Source: an uncultured Flavobacteriales bacterium
GTDB lineage: Bacteria; Bacteroidota; Bacteroidia; Flavobacteriales_D; Parvicellaceae
DNA: 40,011 nt
NCBI GenBank assembly: GCA_913064955.1
Contig: CAJYBK010000002.1
Coordinates: 1-40,011, forward strand
Direction of reading: 5' to 3'
The position numbers were made by a program, and so were the translations under genes. The notes beneath the pieces are model-generated. The model saw nothing but the letters and a program-made list of their open reading frames with translations. It did not search any database and was not told the origin of the DNA. Positions 33,326 to 40,011 of this stretch are shown here, one piece after another. Position 1 is the first letter of the stretch; each line of letters starts with the position of its first letter.

Positions 33326-34072
33326 TAGTGAATTCTGCTTTCCAAAAGAAAATTTTAAGCCCAAATTGAAATAATAGCCCCAATTTTTTAGATCGCTAAT
33401 TTCGAATTCTCTATTTCTAGACCATATACCTAATTTCTTAAAGTCGAATTGATAACTAACGCCTAATGGAATAGAAACATATTCGCTTATTATAAACTCA
33501 TATTCAATTCCCAATAGTCCTATCAGGGATTTTGGATTTAATCTAGAGGTCCAGTCATATTCACTCACTTCATCATATCCCCAATCTCCTACAGGTGTTA
33601 GTTCGTGTGCAAATGTCATATCACCTTGAAATACAGCTGAGTCAAGTCTGCCTGGAATAATTCCAACATTTAAAGTCAGGTTTCTTTTAGATAAAAAATG
33701 CACTTGAGTTATTACAGGTATGGCATAATAATCTAGTGTTAGTTTTATGTCTCTACCATAGTAATAACTATAAGGACTAGTATTATAACCAAAATCTGTT
33801 TGCATACCTCTTCTCATTATTGAAAAACCCATAGAAATCGAGAAACGATCTAGCAACCTTACACCTCCTGATAATTGAATGCCTCCACTTTGAATTGCGG
33901 ATTTAGTGCCGTCATAAAAAACAATAGGATAGTAACTATCAATATCACTATCAAATTCTGTTTTTGAAAGTCCAGATAAACCAAAATGACCATTGACTGA
34001 AATAAATCCTTCTACCTGTGATAAAGCATGTAGTGATAACAGAAGGAAAATAAAAGCGAATAGGTGTTTCAT
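33311..34072 (-). CDS. Predicted outer-membrane beta-barrel protein
   Basis: The 253-residue protein starts with a signal peptide (HLFAFIFLLLSLHALSQ). The mature part is a series of alternating strands with aromatic girdles (GGVRLLDRFSISMGFSIM, LTLNVGIIPGR, ISEYVSIPLGVSYQF), ending in YFNLGLKFSF before a short tail. This is typical of the PorT-like or OMP_b-brl family of Bacteroidota. A matching TTG/TATATTTG promoter lies just upstream. The 3' end overlaps that of the vWA gene by 15 bases with no terminator between them. Function unknown. Confidence 0.78.
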   Translation of the reverse strand: MKHLFAFIFLLLSLHALSQVEGFISVNGHFGLSGLSKTEFDSDIDSYYPIVFYDGTKSAIQSGGIQLSGGVRLLDRFSISMGFSIMRRGMQTDFGYNTSPYSYYYGRDIKLTLDYYAIPVITQVHFLSKRNLTLNVGIIPGRLDSAVFQGDMTFAHELTPVGDWGYDEVSEYDWTSRLNPKSLIGLLGIEYEFIISEYVSIPLGVSYQFDFKKLGIWSRNREFEISDLKNWGYYFNLGLKFSFGKQNSLSETH

Positions 34073-34113
34073 CTAATAATTTAAGGTGATTATTATTGGT
34101 GCTACAATTATTT

Positions 34114-34144
34114 CAAATATAACAATTCTATATAGTTTAGACAA
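34114..34144 (-). promoter_or_regulatory. Promoter of the beta-barrel gene (TTG, 20-base spacer, TATATTTG)
   Basis: On the minus strand TTG (34144-34142) and TATATTTG (34121-34114) are separated by 20 bases, inside the normal range, about 42 bases before the ATG. Confidence 0.6.
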
Positions 34145-34154
34145 TATAGTAGAG

Positions 34155-34796
34155 TTATTCCAATTTCACATATTCTTGGTTTGTTTTATAATATTTGATG
34201 GTTTTTGGGTGATTACTAAAATTACCCACCCAAAAGGAATTAGAATTTTCTAGTGCATAAGAATTTTCAATTGATTCTTTTCTCACTCCATCTTCCGAAG
34301 AATAGTCGCTGTGAAGGAAGTAGCCTTTCCCATTCTCAATGGATAGAAACCCTACATGATTGCTTAATCCTAATATATAAATGCCATCCTGCATGTTGTC
34401 GCAATATCTTTGAAATGATTTAAAGTCATAGAATGTTTTTGAATCATCATGACAAAGCACTTTTATAATATCAGAAGAATACATTTTGGCAATATCGTAT
34501 CGGTTTAAATTAAAACCTAAATGCTTTAACGTGGTGCTTATGAAATAGCCACATGCTATTTCTCCTTTTTGTGGAATGTTAGTGTATCCATTGTAATCCC
34601 AAGGTGTGCCATACCAATGAGGAAAAATGTTTTCTAAAAGTTCAGTTTGAAGTTGAGACTGAAAAATACTGTCAGCGGTATTACTCAATCTTTTTTTACT
34701 AATAGCCAGTTGAGTTTGGTAATTAACGGACTCGTTCTTTTGAGAATTGGCAGATAACGTGGTTGTCAAAAACAAAATAAGGTATAAATATTTCAT
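34155..34796 (-). CDS. Secreted protein, possible NlpC/P60-like cysteine hydrolase
   Basis: The 213-residue protein has a signal peptide (YLYLILFLTTTLSANSQ). I see a possible papain-like triad. Cys82 in GEIACGYFIST corresponds in position to the DCSGF motif, His147 lies in GLSNHVGFLS, and His162 in the strand GYFLHSDYS. The upstream WYGTPWDYNGYTNIPQKG also resembles the approach to the catalytic Cys in NlpC/P60 proteins. If correct, it would cleave peptidoglycan peptides or a related amide in the periplasm. The residue before Cys is Ala instead of Asp, so the call is tentative. Confidence 0.6.
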   Translation of the reverse strand: MKYLYLILFLTTTLSANSQKNESVNYQTQLAISKKRLSNTADSIFQSQLQTELLENIFPHWYGTPWDYNGYTNIPQKGEIACGYFISTTLKHLGFNLNRYDIAKMYSSDIIKVLCHDDSKTFYDFKSFQRYCDNMQDGIYILGLSNHVGFLSIENGKGYFLHSDYSSEDGVRKESIENSYALENSNSFWVGNFSNHPKTIKYYKTNQEYVKLE

Positions 34797-34860
34797 AGAA
34801 ATCTTTATACCTTATAATGCTGACCATTGAAAACGGTACAGTTTATTTTTTTTGAAATGA

Positions 34861-35202
34861 TTATGCTTTCGCTACATCTTCCACTCTTTCTTCTTTGTCA
34901 AGTTTTGATAATGTTAACCGCACTACACTCTCTTTAAGTGCCTTTAAGTCGTGAGGTACATTCCCGTCAAGCGTGAGAATGTCACCTGAAGTAATGATGG
35001 TTTTAACGCCATCTACTCCAAATTCAATCTCTCCTTTTAATAGGTGAATAACAATTGCAAAAGGAGTTTTGTGCTCCTTCATGATCTGTCCTTGTTTAAG
35101 AAGGATTCGTATTTCTTTGGTGAAAGAAGTCTCAAGTATTAATTTGACATCGACCTTCTCTTCTGCAAATACAAAATCTTTTTCAAAAGAAGAATACTTC
35201 AT
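34861..35202 (-). CDS. Small cupin-domain protein
   Basis: The 113-residue protein is a single cupin barrel. The first motif region is QGQIMKEHKTPFAIVIHLLKGEIEFGVDG and the second is SGDILTLDGNVPHDLKALKES. It retains His residues in both motifs, so metal binding is possible. Its ATG is 6 bases after the stop of the unknown 138-residue gene, so the two are one operon behind the Crp/Fnr-like dyad. Small cupins of this sort in Bacteroidota are often seen with nitrosative or oxygen-limitation genes, which I offer only as context. Confidence 0.85.
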   Translation of the reverse strand: MKYSSFEKDFVFAEEKVDVKLILETSFTKEIRILLKQGQIMKEHKTPFAIVIHLLKGEIEFGVDGVKTIITSGDILTLDGNVPHDLKALKESVVRLTLSKLDKEERVEDVAKA

Positions 35203-35208
35203 TAACTC

Positions 35209-35625
35209 TTAAAACAAAGAGATAAATGACTTACTAGGGTCTATAGATGCAGGAGCTGGGAAATCAGCATGTACAATCAAAGTATTTTCATGTCTTTGAA
35301 CCAAAGATTCAATTTTCTTTCTGTTTAATAAGATAACAGTAGCATGTCCATGATGATCTAACTTATCTGAAATTGTTTCTCCGTTAAAATCACAAACCCA
35401 ATGAGTTTCTGACATGTTTTCAGAATACTGAAATTCAATAGTTGGTACAGCAGAAAAATGAACATCAGTCAAATTGTTAACTTCAATTACAAAACGTAAG
35501 TTTCCGCTTTCTAATTTTAAATCTGAAGCAGTCAATCCTAAATCTTTAAGATAAACTTTGCCGCTATGACCTTCGTTGAATGTTAATTTTATCTCTCCTG
35601 GGTTTAATTCTATTTGATCTTTCAT
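35209..35625 (-). CDS. Conserved-looking protein of unknown function, operon with cupin
   Basis: The 138-residue protein has no signal peptide or membrane segment. It looks beta-rich (ELNPGEIKLTFNEGHSGKVYL, GNLRFVIEVNNLTDVHFSAV) and has a histidine cluster, DHHGHATVILLN, that might bind a metal. I do not recognise a family. It is the first gene of a two-gene operon with the cupin. A consensus -7 element and a perfect 6-4-6 inverted repeat lie directly upstream, which points to regulation by a dimeric activator. Confidence 0.7.
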   Translation of the reverse strand: MKDQIELNPGEIKLTFNEGHSGKVYLKDLGLTASDLKLESGNLRFVIEVNNLTDVHFSAVPTIEFQYSENMSETHWVCDFNGETISDKLDHHGHATVILLNRKKIESLVQRHENTLIVHADFPAPASIDPSKSFISLF

Positions 35626-35650
35626 GTTTTATGTTTTTATTATTATACTG

Positions 35651-35678
35651 CAAAATTATAGCAACAGGAATGAACAAA
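35651..35678 (-). promoter_or_regulatory. Promoter of the unknown-cupin operon (TTTG / TAATTTTG)
   Basis: On the minus strand TTTG (35678-35675) and TAATTTTG (35658-35651) are separated by 16 bases, slightly short. The start codon at 35625 follows by 26 bases. The dyad at 35679-35694 adjoins the -33 element. Confidence 0.6.
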
Positions 35679-35694
35679 TATGACCTATGTCATA
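35679..35694. promoter_or_regulatory. Crp/Fnr-like operator, TATGAC-N4-GTCATA
   Basis: A perfect inverted repeat with 6-base arms and a 4-base centre (CTAT) sits immediately upstream of the -33 element, the usual position for a class II or adjacent activator. It differs from the DNR/NnrR-type site TTGAC-N4-GTCAA by one base in each arm. No regulator gene is nearby. Confidence 0.55.
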
Positions 35695-35724
35695 GTTTAA
35701 AATGACCTTTCTCCAATGAGAGTA

Positions 35725-37806
35725 CTAGTTGTTTTTCAAAATGTAATCGATAATCTTAGTCATCAAATGCACTCTGTCTTTACCTCTTACATTATGCTCG
35801 TGCATTGGGTAAGGAAAGAAATCCATTTGTACACCATTGCTAACACATTCTTGCACAAAAGCCAGATTATGCTGCATCACTACTACATCATCCACAGTGC
35901 CATGTATCATTAGAAGATTTCCTTCTAGGTTTTTGACTTTGGTTTGTAAAGCAGCTTCTTCATACCCTTTTGGATTCTGTTCAGGTGTATCCATATATCT
36001 TTCACCGTACATGATTTCATACCATTTCCAATCAATCACAGGTCCACCTGCAACTCCAGTGGTGAATACTCCTGGTTTCTTAAGCATTAATGTAGTAGTC
36101 ATAAAGCCTCCAAAACTCCAGCCGTGAACAGCCATTCTTTTCGAGTCTACAAAAGGTAAAGATTTTAAATAATCCACACCTACCATTTGATCCTCAACTT
36201 CAGCAACACCTAATTGACGATGGATTACTTTTTCAAAGTCATAGCCTTTGTTGGCAGAGCCTCTTCCATCTAATGTAAACACTACATAACCTTGTTCCGC
36301 CATATAATGCATCCATAGTCTTGCTCCTCCGAGCCAGTCATTAGTGACTAACTGCGCATGAGGTCCGCCATATACATACACCAACACAGGGTATTTTTTC
36401 TTAGCATCAAAATCATGAGGCTTCATAATTCTACATTCCAAATCAAAACCATCTTTAGATTTTAGTTTTAAAAACTCAACTTTTGCAAGGTTGTAATTTT
36501 CCAAAGGGTTACCAGCAGAATGAATAGAAGTTACTTTTCCTTTTTTTAGATCTATTAAATCAACTGTATTTGGAGTAGTAACACTAGACCAAGTGTCTAG
36601 AATATAATTCCCGTCAGGAGATAGTTGACAATGGTGGGTTCCTTTTTCAGAAGTTATTTGTCTAAATTTTTTAGAAGCTATTTCTATTTCATAACAATGA
36701 TTTTCTTTCGCATCTTCACTAGTTGCTTCGATATAAACCTTAGACCCATCTACCGAGAATCCAATAATAGATTGAACTACAAATTTAAAGTCAGTTAACT
36801 GTCCTATTAATTCTCCTTCAGTGTTATAGTGATATAGATTCATAAATCCATTTCTTTCACTAAACCACAAAAACTCATTGTCTTTTCCAGGAATGAACTC
36901 AACAGCATGCTCTGGTTCGGTCCATTCTTCATTTGTTTCTTCAAAAAGAGTTTTAATCTTTTTTCCTGTAACTGCATCGTACTGATTTAACCACATGTGA
37001 TTTTGGTCTCTATTAACCTCCGCTAAATAAATTCTTTTTTCAGCGGGACCCCAACCTAAATTAGTTAAGTAATGGTCTTTTTCACCTTCTGTTTCTAGAA
37101 ATACAGTTTTGGAATGTAACATGTCATAAACGCCAACTTTTCCATATTCACTTTTCTGCCCCGCCATTGGATATTTTACCGATTTTAAACTACCTGGAGT
37201 TGTTGTTATATCAAGAAGAGGGTAGTCTGCAACATCAGTTTCGTCCTTTTGATAGAAAGCCAAAACATTACCTTTCGGAGACCAAAATGTTCCTTTACTA
37301 ATTCCAAATTCAAATCTATGTATCGCTTGTCCAGAAACAATATTCTTATCTGACGATTTAGACACAACTGCTTTCTCCTTTCTTGAAGTAGCCAAATATA
37401 GATTGTTATCTATCGTATAAGCAACTTGATAGTTTTTTGAATGCCTATCCATATTAACGGCTTCTGCCGGAACACTTACTAAAGTGGTTCCAATCTTCTT
37501 ACTGATATTATATTTTTTATACTTTCCGTTGCTGAAATAAATAAAAGTTTCTGGATCTTGCCAAGTTACATAAGGCATGTACTTAAGGGTCGAATCGGCT
37601 TTAAGTAAAGTAGCTTTGGAAATGTATTTTTTCTTGCCTTTTAAATTTGCTATTACAATGCTATCTCCACTGTTATAGGAGTAACTTAATCCATCAGGAA
37701 GCCATTGCAACGCTGATAATCTTTCGGGATAGAGTCCTTTGTAGTATCCTAATTCACAATCTTCAATGGTTAAATCCTTTTTCTGAGCAATAGTGTTGAC
37801 ACTCAT
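35725..37806 (-). CDS. S9 family dipeptidyl peptidase (DPP-IV type)
   Basis: The 693-residue protein has an N-terminal eight-bladed propeller domain (DPPIV_N, about 30-420) and a C-terminal alpha/beta hydrolase. The triad is Ser564 in HGWSFGGFMT, Asp639 in HGTVDDVV and His671 in HEHNV, counted from the ATG at 37806. Spacing matches DPP-IV. Such enzymes cut dipeptides, often X-Pro or X-Ala, from peptides in the periplasm. The start gives MSVNTIAQKK, which is only the end of a signal peptide. The rest (ATG 37854, hydrophobic NNILIATLLFA) lies upstream in frame but is broken by a TGA at 37840-37842. The protein may therefore be cytoplasmic or read from a non-AUG codon, or the stop may be an error. 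Confidence 0.9.
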   Translation of the reverse strand: MSVNTIAQKKDLTIEDCELGYYKGLYPERLSALQWLPDGLSYSYNSGDSIVIANLKGKKKYISKATLLKADSTLKYMPYVTWQDPETFIYFSNGKYKKYNISKKIGTTLVSVPAEAVNMDRHSKNYQVAYTIDNNLYLATSRKEKAVVSKSSDKNIVSGQAIHRFEFGISKGTFWSPKGNVLAFYQKDETDVADYPLLDITTTPGSLKSVKYPMAGQKSEYGKVGVYDMLHSKTVFLETEGEKDHYLTNLGWGPAEKRIYLAEVNRDQNHMWLNQYDAVTGKKIKTLFEETNEEWTEPEHAVEFIPGKDNEFLWFSERNGFMNLYHYNTEGELIGQLTDFKFVVQSIIGFSVDGSKVYIEATSEDAKENHCYEIEIASKKFRQITSEKGTHHCQLSPDGNYILDTWSSVTTPNTVDLIDLKKGKVTSIHSAGNPLENYNLAKVEFLKLKSKDGFDLECRIMKPHDFDAKKKYPVLVYVYGGPHAQLVTNDWLGGARLWMHYMAEQGYVVFTLDGRGSANKGYDFEKVIHRQLGVAEVEDQMVGVDYLKSLPFVDSKRMAVHGWSFGGFMTTTLMLKKPGVFTTGVAGGPVIDWKWYEIMYGERYMDTPEQNPKGYEEAALQTKVKNLEGNLLMIHGTVDDVVVMQHNLAFVQECVSNGVQMDFFPYPMHEHNVRGKDRVHLMTKIIDYILKNN

Positions 37807-37939
37807 CGCAAACAGTAAGGTTGCAATAAGTATGTTGTTTCAGTTTGAAATCATGTTGTGTTTTTTTAATCTTTATCCTATTTAGCAAATTTGATGCTAA
37901 ATGACTAAATAGTGTTGTTTTTCAATAGATGAAGGCGTC

Positions 37940-39646
37940 CTATACCTCCTTTTCCAATTTAGTAATCTCTTTCATTTTTTGCTTCAATGCATCAATTTCA
38001 GATTTACCCTTTTGGATATTATCCATTACTCCTTTAAGATGGGCTTCTGCACTTTTACTTTTGCCAAAAAAACCAAGGTTGTTTTCATAGTTGGTCACCT
38101 CTTTAGTTAGCTCGTTGATTTTCTTTCTTAAGAAATCTTTTTCTTTTTGAAACATTCTTGAAGGATCAGCAGCACCTTTTATTGAATCTAATTTGGCTTG
38201 GAAGAAAACTTTGTCTTTCTCTTTACCACTTAATTTCAATTTATCATACTGAGCATCTAGCGCAGTTTTATAATCCTTATATACTGCGTCTTTTTGCTTA
38301 AAAGGTACATTTCCAACTTCTGCAAATCTGCTTGAGAAACTTTTAAGCGCTTCAATGTTTTCTTTGGCGTTGTCAGATCCTTTGAAATCATTGATTTCAG
38401 CAATAATAGCCTGTTTTAATTTCAAATTACCCTCATTAGCAGCATCTAATTCTTTGTAGTAAGCATCTTTCTTTGCGAAGAATTCATCACATTTAGATCT
38501 AAACTCTTTCCAAAGTTTTTGCTCTGCATATTGACCGGCATGACCAATTTTTTTCCAATCATTTTGTAATTTAATTGCTAAATCCGTTCCTGCCTTCCAA
38601 TCTGTAATCTCTTTTAGTTGATCTGCTTTTTCTATGATTTGCTCTTTTAACGTCTTCTTTTCATCATTGCCTTCTTTTCGCTTTTCGTAAAATTTCGCTT
38701 TTGTTTCATAGAATGTGTCGAAATAACTCCTGAATTCTGACCAGATTTTATCATTCACTTCTTTAGGCGCAAATCCAATTTTCTTCCATGATTCTTGAAA
38801 AGCATTCATAGCCTGTGTTGCTTTTTCCCATGCTCCATGTGTTTCAGGAAGGGATGATGCAAAAGTTTTTACCTCTTCAATTAGTGCCTGCTTTTTGTGC
38901 AAGTTCTCAGTTTTCTCATTCTCTCTCGCCTCTCTTAGAGAGTTTATTTTATCGTAGATAGCTTTGATGGTAGTCCAATACTCTTCTTTCAATTGCTCCC
39001 AATGCTCTTGGAAGGTAGGACCTACTTCTTCCCATTGATTCTGAAGTGCTTTTACTTGTTGGTCTAATGTTTTTAGGTTCTTTTCTCCTAATAATTCCTT
39101 AGCCTGATGTATAATTTGATTTTTCAAAGAGTAATTCTTTTTCAAATCGTTTTCTTGTAATTCTTTGTAGATGTTTACATTATAGTTAAATAATTCGTTT
39201 AACTGACTGTATTGAGCTTGTATATCTTGAAATTTAGCTTTTGGAATATTGCCAATTGCATTCCACTCTTCTCTAATTTCTTTAATTGTGTTAAAGAGAA
39301 TACCAATGTTTTCCTCATTTTGCATAAGCAATTGAAAACGCTTGATTAGAATTTGCTTTGCACTAAGATTTTCTTTTTCTTCTGCTTCCGCAGCTTTCTT
39401 TAGTTCTACAATTCTAGTCTTAATGTCTTCAATGGAAGCAATAATATCCTTGTTAAGTTGATCATTTTCTTCATCAATTTCTATTTCCGCTTCTAGATCC
39501 AGTTGCTTTTCCTCCAGTTCTTTTTGTTCCTTATTATATAAGGAGTAAAATTCTGAAGTAATAGGACGTAATTCCTTCTGAATTGCTTTTGTATCTGTTA
39601 AAGATTTTAAAGCGTTTAATTTTTCTAAAATTTCTGTTTTACTCAT
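37940..39646 (-). CDS. DUF349 repeat coiled-coil protein
   Basis: The 568-residue protein is almost all charged helix, rich in Lys, Glu and Gln. Five DUF349-like units are marked by a recurring hinge: EEWNAIGNIPKAKF, NQWEEVGPTFQEHW, ESWKKIGFAPKEVN, NDWKKIGHAGQYAE and SRFAEVGNVPFKQK, spaced about 70-75 residues. The last 80 residues form a coiled coil. DUF349 proteins are conserved in Bacteroidota and Actinobacteria, and their function is not established. No signal peptide is present, so it is probably cytoplasmic. It faces away from rmuC, with its own -7 element. Confidence 0.9.
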   Translation of the reverse strand: MSKTEILEKLNALKSLTDTKAIQKELRPITSEFYSLYNKEQKELEEKQLDLEAEIEIDEENDQLNKDIIASIEDIKTRIVELKKAAEAEEKENLSAKQILIKRFQLLMQNEENIGILFNTIKEIREEWNAIGNIPKAKFQDIQAQYSQLNELFNYNVNIYKELQENDLKKNYSLKNQIIHQAKELLGEKNLKTLDQQVKALQNQWEEVGPTFQEHWEQLKEEYWTTIKAIYDKINSLREARENEKTENLHKKQALIEEVKTFASSLPETHGAWEKATQAMNAFQESWKKIGFAPKEVNDKIWSEFRSYFDTFYETKAKFYEKRKEGNDEKKTLKEQIIEKADQLKEITDWKAGTDLAIKLQNDWKKIGHAGQYAEQKLWKEFRSKCDEFFAKKDAYYKELDAANEGNLKLKQAIIAEINDFKGSDNAKENIEALKSFSSRFAEVGNVPFKQKDAVYKDYKTALDAQYDKLKLSGKEKDKVFFQAKLDSIKGAADPSRMFQKEKDFLRKKINELTKEVTNYENNLGFFGKSKSAEAHLKGVMDNIQKGKSEIDALKQKMKEITKLEKEV

Positions 39647-39666
39647 TGTTAATCATCTTAATAGAA

Positions 39667-39674
39667 CAAATTTA
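39667..39674 (-). promoter_or_regulatory. -7 element (TAAATTTG) for the DUF349 gene
   Basis: The minus strand reads TAAATTTG, an exact consensus match, 20 bases before the ATG. No TTG is found at the normal spacing. Confidence 0.45.
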
Positions 39675-39799
39675 ATGCAATAGGTTGATTTTAGTGAATT
39701 ATTCTCAAAAAAATGAGAGCAAAGATGGCTTCTTCAAATAATTGAGTTGGTTTTTAAGGAATAACATTCCAATCGTATAATTTTTACGTTCAACTAATA

Positions 39800-39807
39800 T
39801 ACCTTTG
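39800..39807 (+). promoter_or_regulatory. -7 element (TACCTTTG) for rmuC
   Basis: An exact consensus match lies 46 bases before the ATG at 39854. The -33 element is unclear. Confidence 0.55.
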
Positions 39808-39853
39808 TGTGGAGATAATTTAAAATCAATATCTCAGTTAAGAAAAATAAAAA

Positions 39854-40011
39854 ATGGAAATAATTTTACTCATAATTGGTTTAGTCATTGGAACTGCTTT
39901 AGGGTTTTTGATTGCTAAGTTTATAAATAAGGAATCTTCAGACTTATCTAAGGTGGCAAAAGATTTATTGAGCCAGAAAGAAAGCGAAATAGTCCAATTA
40001 AAGTCATCTAT
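39854..40011 (+). CDS. rmuC: DNA recombination protein RmuC, N-terminal part
   Basis: Only the first 52 codons are in the window. They encode an N-terminal membrane helix (MEIILLIIGLVIGTALGFLIAKF) followed by a charged coiled-coil start (DLLSQKESEIVQLKSS). That layout and the wording match RmuC proteins, which have a membrane anchor, a long coiled coil and a PD-(D/E)XK-like nuclease domain and limit inversions between short repeats. The nuclease domain lies beyond the end, so the call depends on the N-terminus alone. Confidence 0.65.
   Translation, partial: MEIILLIIGLVIGTALGFLIAKFINKESSDLSKVAKDLLSQKESEIVQLKSS

Noticed and set aside
37880-37902. Stem ATTTAGC/GCTAAAT as a terminator of the DUF349 gene
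   Set aside because: Only seven AT-rich pairs with a nine-base loop and no clear T tract in the right orientation.

Overview
The window looks like a chromosome segment of a Bacteroidota bacterium, most likely in the Flavobacteriales. I infer this from the low GC content, the many TAnnTTTG promoter elements, the general lack of Shine-Dalgarno sequences, and the family content: HYR-repeat surface protein, TPR-PD40-OmpA proteins of the PorE type, an outer-membrane barrel fused to SPOR domains, DUF349, DUF2490, DUF1573, DUF3108 and an S9 dipeptidyl peptidase. No insertion sequence, prophage or CRISPR array is visible, and no gene-free stretch exceeds about 300 bases. The longest is the roughly 216 bases at 10951-11166.

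Layout. Bases 1-1437 are the interior of a giant HYR-repeat protein with two copies of a 714-base unit. It runs tail to tail into a truncated TMEM43-family gene through 44 bases that fit neither gene. Leftward genes follow: a Ppx/GppA phosphatase, a DUF2490 protein and a small lipoprotein. Next come a rightward fatty acid hydroxylase, tRNA-Arg(TCT) and a PhnA-like zinc-ribbon protein. The leftward thrS-infC-rpmI-rplT translation operon occupies 5940-9132, and infC appears to start at an ATC codon. Then come a ChaN-like protein, an orphan lipoprotein between short inverted repeats, rpsA (S1) and a sodium:solute symporter.

From 14799 to 33325 everything reads rightward: recR, a membrane glycosyltransferase fusion, a 2-oxoacid dehydrogenase E2, three consecutive TPR-PD40 proteins (the first two with OmpA-like C-termini), a DEDDh exonuclease, a fumarylacetoacetase-fold enzyme, a barrel-TSP3-SPOR protein, a lipoprotein, DUF1573 and DUF3108 proteins, and a double von Willebrand A protein. 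The envelope genes among these suggest a cell-surface, peptidoglycan-anchoring theme.

From 33311 to 39646 the genes read leftward: an outer-membrane barrel, a possible NlpC/P60-like protein, a small unknown protein plus cupin pair behind a Crp/Fnr-like dyad, an S9 peptidase whose signal peptide is cut by an in-frame TGA, and a DUF349 coiled-coil protein. The start of rmuC closes the window on the plus strand.

Most of the window is ordinary housekeeping and envelope sequence. The items most worth a second look are the HYR/TMEM43 junction, the TPR-PD40 triplet, the dyad-controlled unknown-cupin pair, the S9 signal-peptide stop and the glycosyltransferase fusion.
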